A DNA stretch of 64,000 nucleotides from Novosphingobium fluoreni (GTDB taxonomy: Bacteria; Pseudomonadota; Alphaproteobacteria; Sphingomonadales; Sphingomonadaceae), in NCBI RefSeq assembly GCF_014196615.1, contig NZ_JACIDY010000002.1, positions 186,001 through 250,000 of the forward strand, given 5' to 3'. This document shows positions 60,353 through 64,000 of this stretch, in pieces. Positions within the stretch are counted from its first letter, which is position 1. The number at the start of each line of letters is the position of its first letter. The notes beneath the pieces are model-generated. The model was not told the DNA's origin. It saw only the letters and a program-made list of their open reading frames with translations, and did no database searches. A program made the position numbers and the translations under genes.

Positions 60353-61093
60353 ATGGCTAACTGGAACGACCCCCAGCCCCGTTCGGGCTTAGGTGCGTCC
60401 CCGAGCCTGGGTGGCCGTACCGGCACGCGTGTCGGCTACGATGCCGGCCTGCGTCGGCACATGCTGTCGATCTACAATTACATGGCTTCCGGCGTGCTGC
60501 TTTCGGGCGTTGTGGCGTTGCTGTTCGCGCAGTCCGGCATGGCGGCTCAAGTGCTGACCACGCCGCTTCGCTGGGTCATCATGCTGGCTCCGCTGGGCTT
60601 CGTCATGGCGATGAGCTTTGGCGTGAACAAGATGCGCACCTCCACGTTGCAGCTGCTGTTCTGGGGCTTCGCGATCGTGATGGGCCTCTCGCTCTCGTCG
60701 ATCTTCCTGGTGTTCACCGGCGCGTCGATCGCCACCACCTTCTTTGCGACGGCGGGTGCGTTCGCAGGTCTTAGCCTGGTGGGCTACACCACGAAGAAGG
60801 ACCTGTCGGGCATGGGCTCGTTCATGATCATGGGCTTGATCGGCATCATGATTGCCATGGTGATCAACCTGTTCGTACAGTCCAGCGCGCTGCAGATGGG
60901 CATCTCGATCCTGGGCGTGCTGATCTTCGCGGGCCTCACCGCCTACGACACGCAGCGCCTGAAGCAGGAATACTATGTGCTGGCCGGTACAGAGTTTGCC
61001 GGCAAGGCGATCGTGATGGGCGCACTCAGCCTCTATCTCGATTTCATCAACATGTTCCAGTTCCTGCTTAGCTTCATGGGTCAGCGGGACTGA
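60353..61093 (+). CDS. Bax inhibitor-1/YccA family membrane protein
   Basis: 246 residues with seven hydrophobic helices. The N-terminal region has GRTGTRVGYDAGLRRHMLSIYNYMASGV. The later helices include YTTKKDLSGMGSFMIMGLIG and ILIFAGLTAYDTQRLKQ, where the acidic residue pair of the BI-1 pore lies. Family members are proton-dependent calcium leak channels. AAGGAG precedes the ATG at 60353. A clear terminator follows. Confidence 0.9.
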   Translation: MANWNDPQPRSGLGASPSLGGRTGTRVGYDAGLRRHMLSIYNYMASGVLLSGVVALLFAQSGMAAQVLTTPLRWVIMLAPLGFVMAMSFGVNKMRTSTLQLLFWGFAIVMGLSLSSIFLVFTGASIATTFFATAGAFAGLSLVGYTTKKDLSGMGSFMIMGLIGIMIAMVINLFVQSSALQMGISILGVLIFAGLTAYDTQRLKQEYYVLAGTEFAGKAIVMGALSLYLDFINMFQFLLSFMGQRD

Positions 61094-61143
61094 TCGGAAG
61101 GCGGTCGGCTCATCCGGGCTGAAATCTTCCACAGGTGAATGGC

Positions 61144-61176
61144 AATGCCCGGCGCGACTGCTTCGTGCCGGGCATT
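61144..61176 (+). terminator. Rho-independent terminator after the BI-1 gene
   Basis: A perfect 10-bp stem, AATGCCCGGC with GCCGGGCATT, around a 13-base loop, followed by TGCTTTG. It lies 50 bases after the stop of the membrane protein gene. Confidence 0.75.
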
Positions 61177-61233
61177 TGCTTTGTCGGCTGAACCGGTTAG
61201 ATGGGTTTTCTCGCGATAATTGAAGAGGGTCGG

Positions 61234-61986
61234 GTGACGGCTGCGAACATCAGGGGGTCTATCCCTACTCCGCTTAAGCTGATCCCGTTGGTGGTGATCA
61301 GCCTGATGGCTGGTTGCGCCAAGAAGGTTCCGCCGCCACCGCCGCCGCCGGTCGTGGTGATCCCGCCCCAGCCGCAACCGCCGATGGGCGCGCAAGAGAA
61401 CATGCGCATCCCCGAAGCGGCTCCTGACGGCACGCGCAAGACGGTGAATTCCAGCGTTTCCACCGCTCAGGCGGTATGGAACCTGCGCTCGGCATATAAC
61501 GTGGCTGCGCTCAACTGCGTGGATGCCAAGTACAATCCCGTGTTGGAAGGCTACAAGTCGTTCCTCAAGGTTCATGACAAGTCGCTCGACAAGGCCGATG
61601 CGGAACTGAAAAAGAATTTCAACGGCGCATTCGGCAAGAGCGGCACGCGCGAGCGTGAGACCTACCAGACCCAGGTCTACAACTTCTTCTCGGTGCCCCC
61701 GGTGAAGGCCAGCTTCTGCGATGCGGCGATGCAACTGGCCACGGAGATCGCGGTGCTCCCGGCCGGTCAGTTGGAGGCTTACGCACCCATGGGCCTCTCC
61801 AAGTTCGAAGCACCGTTCATGGCGTTCTTCAACGCCTACGATCAGTATCGCGCAGACTTGGCGGCATGGCAGGCCAAGTACGGCGGCATCGTAGTGGTCG
61901 CACCCAACCAGGCGCAGAACTCTGCCGGTCCGCCCGCTGGAGCAGTGTCTGGCGTTTCCACCGGGACCGTTGCCCGCCCGCAGTAA
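61234..61986 (+). CDS. Putative lipoprotein of unknown function
   Basis: 250 residues from a GTG with GAGGG four bases upstream; an ATG at 61201 would add eleven residues. The lipobox is LMAGC (Cys28). A proline-rich stretch (KKVPPPPPPPVVVIPPQPQPP) probably spans part of the wall. The folded part has AVWNLRSAYNVAALNCVDAKYNP and VYNFFSVPPVKASFCDAAM with paired cysteines that may form a disulfide. This type of lipoprotein recurs in sphingomonads; function unknown. Confidence 0.68.
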   Translation: MTAANIRGSIPTPLKLIPLVVISLMAGCAKKVPPPPPPPVVVIPPQPQPPMGAQENMRIPEAAPDGTRKTVNSSVSTAQAVWNLRSAYNVAALNCVDAKYNPVLEGYKSFLKVHDKSLDKADAELKKNFNGAFGKSGTRERETYQTQVYNFFSVPPVKASFCDAAMQLATEIAVLPAGQLEAYAPMGLSKFEAPFMAFFNAYDQYRADLAAWQAKYGGIVVVAPNQAQNSAGPPAGAVSGVSTGTVARPQ

Positions 61987-62091
61987 GGTGGCGGTGGTTC
62001 GGGGGCAATTTAGCTCTTCCCTTGATGCGGTCCCTTCGCTAACGGGGCCGCTCGTGATGCGAGCGTACCCGCATCGCGCAATTGCTGGAAC

Positions 62092-62167
<76 letters not shown>

Positions 62168-62187
62168 GTGATTGAATTTGTCGTATG

Positions 62188-62210
62188 ACGGCCGCACAAC
62201 GTGCGGCCGT
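62188..62210 (+). terminator. Hairpin after tRNA-Ala
   Basis: A perfect 10-bp stem, ACGGCCGCAC with GTGCGGCCGT, around a three-base AAC loop, 20 bases after the tRNA. TCGCGTTTG follows, so the T-run is short. It could end the tRNA transcript. Confidence 0.65.
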
Positions 62211-62263
62211 TCGCGTTTGCCGGGCCGTGCCGCTCAGCGCAGAACACACCGGACTGAACCGCC

Positions 62264-63322
62264 ATGCATTTTCTCGATCAAGCCAAAATCTATATCCGCT
62301 CAGGCGGCGGTGGCCCGGGTGCGGTCAGCTTCCGGCGTGAGAAGTACGTCGAGTATGGCGGGCCTGATGGCGGCGACGGCGGCAAGGGCGCGGATATCGT
62401 GTTCGAGGCGGTGGCCGGGCTCAATACGCTGATCGACTTTCGCTACACCCAGCACTTCAAGGCCCCGCGCGGTGGCCATGGCATGGGCAAGGATCGCAAG
62501 GGCGCGCAGGGCAAGGACTTGGTGATCAAGGTGCCGGTGGGCACGCAGATCATCGCCGATGACGAAGATCGCGACACGGTTCTGGCCGACCTGACCGAAG
62601 CCGGACAACGCGTGGTGCTGTTCGAAGGCGGCCTGGGTGGTCGCGGCAACGCCTCGTACAAGACAAGCACCAACCGCGCGCCGCGCCAGCATCAGCCGGG
62701 TCTGCCGGGTCAGGAAGCCTACGTTTGGCTGCGACTGAAGCTGCTGGCCGATGTCGGCCTGGTCGGGCTGCCCAACGCGGGCAAATCCACCTTCATCAAC
62801 CAGCTTACCAACACGCACGCCAAGGTGGGCGCGTATCCCTTCACCACTCTGCACCCGCAACTGGGCGTGGTGCGCCACAAGAACCGTGAGTTCGTGCTGG
62901 CCGACATTCCCGGCCTGATCGCCGGCGCGGCTGACGGCGCAGGCATTGGCGATCGCTTCCTGGGTCATATCGAGCGTTGCCGGGTTTTGATCCATCTGAT
63001 CGACATTGCCGGCACAGATCCTGCCGAAGCGATGCAGGTGGTGGAGGAAGAACTGGCCGCGTACGGCGAAGGTCTCGATGAAAAGCCACGCCTGATCGTG
63101 CTCAACAAGATCGACTTGGCCGATACCGAGCTGGCGGCCGGTTTTGCCGCCGAACTGCAAGAGGCCGGCGCCGAGCAGGTCTTCGCCATTTCCGGTGCGA
63201 CGGGAGCGGGCATGGATGCGCTGCTGGACGCGGTGATCTCGCATCTGCCTGCCGCCACTGCCACGGAACGACCGCAGGGCGAGCAGGAAGAGGTGGATCA
63301 GGAGCCCTGGTCCCCGCTATGA
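62264..63322 (+). CDS. obgE: Obg family GTPase
   Basis: 352 residues. The Obg domain (about 1-158) is glycine-rich, with GGPDGGDGGKGADIVFEAV and GGLGGRGNASYKTSTNRAPR. The GTPase domain follows: G1 VGLPNAGKSTF, G3 LADIPGLIAGAADGAGIG, G4 LNKID, and G5 FAISGATG. Obg GTPases act in 50S ribosome maturation and stress control. The C-terminal extension is short and acidic (GEQEEVDQE). Confidence 0.96.
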   Translation: MHFLDQAKIYIRSGGGGPGAVSFRREKYVEYGGPDGGDGGKGADIVFEAVAGLNTLIDFRYTQHFKAPRGGHGMGKDRKGAQGKDLVIKVPVGTQIIADDEDRDTVLADLTEAGQRVVLFEGGLGGRGNASYKTSTNRAPRQHQPGLPGQEAYVWLRLKLLADVGLVGLPNAGKSTFINQLTNTHAKVGAYPFTTLHPQLGVVRHKNREFVLADIPGLIAGAADGAGIGDRFLGHIERCRVLIHLIDIAGTDPAEAMQVVEEELAAYGEGLDEKPRLIVLNKIDLADTELAAGFAAELQEAGAEQVFAISGATGAGMDALLDAVISHLPAATATERPQGEQEEVDQEPWSPL

Positions 63323-63465
63323 CCTACCCGCGCTGATGGCTCCCGCCCTGGAGGCTGTTGCCGCAGCGCTTGGGTTTGTCCCCATCGGCATCGATATGCC
63401 GTGCCGTGCGTGCCATGCCCCGCGCTTCCCATCGCGGGTGGTTTTGCCTAGAGGCTGACGCTCTC

Positions 63466-64000
63466 ATGACGATCGCCAGCTTATCCGACTTGTCCGACAA
63501 CACGCGCTGCCCGCTGCTGGTGGTCAAAGTCGGCTCGGCGCTGCTTGTGGGGCACGAAGGCGTGCGGCGAGAGTGGCTGCAGGAACTGGTCAATGAAATC
63601 GCCGCAGCGCGCGGGCGTGGGCAGCGGATCATCGTCGTCTCGTCCGGCGCGATTGCCTTGGGCGCGTCGCGGCTGGGTCTGGAGAAGGGCGGACGCGGCA
63701 GTCTGGCCGATGCGCAGGCCGCCGCCGCCGTCGGCCAGATCGCGCTGTCCGGGCTCTGGGCCGAATTGCTGGGCGATCATGGCCTGACGGCGGCGCAGAT
63801 CCTGCTGACGCTGGACGATCTGGAAGATCGCCGCCGGTATCTGAACGTCACCGCCACGCTGGCGCGGCTTCTGGACGCGGGCGCGGTTCCCGTGATCAAC
63901 GAGAACGATTCGGTCGCCACGCAGGAAATCCGCTTTGGCGATAACGATCGGCTGGCGGCACGCGTGGCGCAGGCGGCGCAGGCCAGCGCGGTCCTGCTGC
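63466..64000 (+). CDS. proB: Glutamate 5-kinase, N-terminal part (cut by the window edge)
   Basis: The first 178 codons are present. The amino-acid kinase fold starts [60 protein letters not shown] and [20 protein letters not shown] follow, the glutamate and ATP binding regions. It phosphorylates glutamate in proline synthesis. The ATG at 63466 fits the family start. The PUA domain usual at the C-terminus would be outside the window. Confidence 0.95.
   Translation, partial: MTIASLSDLSDNTRCPLLVVKVGSALLVGHEGVRREWLQELVNEIAAARGRGQRIIVVSSGAIALGASRLGLEKGGRGSLADAQAAAAVGQIALSGLWAELLGDHGLTAAQILLTLDDLEDRRRYLNVTATLARLLDAGAVPVINENDSVATQEIRFGDNDRLAARVAQAAQASAVLL

Overview
The window is a 64 kb stretch of chromosome from a high-GC alphaproteobacterium, most likely order Sphingomonadales (Novosphingobium/Sphingobium-like). 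This rests on the protein styles (plant-type GshA, two TadE proteins plus a vWA-TadG, a YbjN protein, a TonB-dependent receptor paired with a LacI regulator), a meso-DAP-type MurE in a complete dcw cluster, and a TTCGTGTTGAGCGAAG-type intergenic repeat of the kind I remember from sphingomonads. No phage, transposon, CRISPR array or rRNA operon was seen. Dense packing with ATGA and TGATG overlaps is the rule.

Layout. 1-15.5 kb is mixed housekeeping: the end of a probable dihydroorotase gene, rarD, a glycine-zipper protein, a lipoprotein, astD with selO, an alpha/beta hydrolase, a GT4 glycosyltransferase, a YfgM-like protein with bamB, a methyltransferase-like membrane protein, gshA with rsmE, ubiA and a flavodoxin-fold oxidoreductase. 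15.5-20.7 kb holds a 35-residue membrane-peptide gene divergent from an EmrA-EmrB-outer membrane factor efflux operon, then two small unknown genes. 20.7-24.8 kb holds TadE, TadE and TadG pseudopilus-type genes, a small protein and a short-chain dehydrogenase.

24.8-34.1 kb is the most interesting part. A four-gene, translationally coupled minus-strand operon encodes a GH31 sulfoquinovosidase (SQ-recognition residues K252, E277, R290, W293, Y499; catalytic D396 and D463), a LacI regulator, an aldo/keto reductase and an SsuD-like flavin monooxygenase. A divergent TonB-dependent receptor lies on one side and a periplasmic sulfite dehydrogenase pair (SorA plus a cytochrome) on the other. Together these look like an oxidative sulfoquinovose route (sulfo-SMO type): take up the sulfosugar, hydrolyse the glycoside, oxidatively remove sulfite to give 6-oxoglucose, reduce that to glucose, and oxidise the sulfite to sulfate. 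A 15-bp dyad lies between the two divergent transcription units. No dedicated flavin reductase or inner-membrane importer is in the cluster.

34.1-37.0 kb holds an AlkA-like glycosylase, a cysteine synthase and two envelope proteins of unknown role. 37.0-56.5 kb is the division and cell wall cluster in the order mraZ, rsmH, ftsL, ftsI, murE, murF, mraY, murD, ftsW, murG, murC, murB, ddlB, ftsQ, ftsA, ftsZ, preceded by a long leader carrying two GTGGG repeats that look like MraZ boxes. 56.5-64 kb holds a TPR/SPOR protein, a YbjN-domain protein, proC, a Bax-inhibitor-1 family membrane protein, a lipoprotein, tRNA-Ala(CGC), obgE and the start of proB, which is cut by the window edge.

All functional calls are by reading motifs and recalled family sequences; no database search was run.
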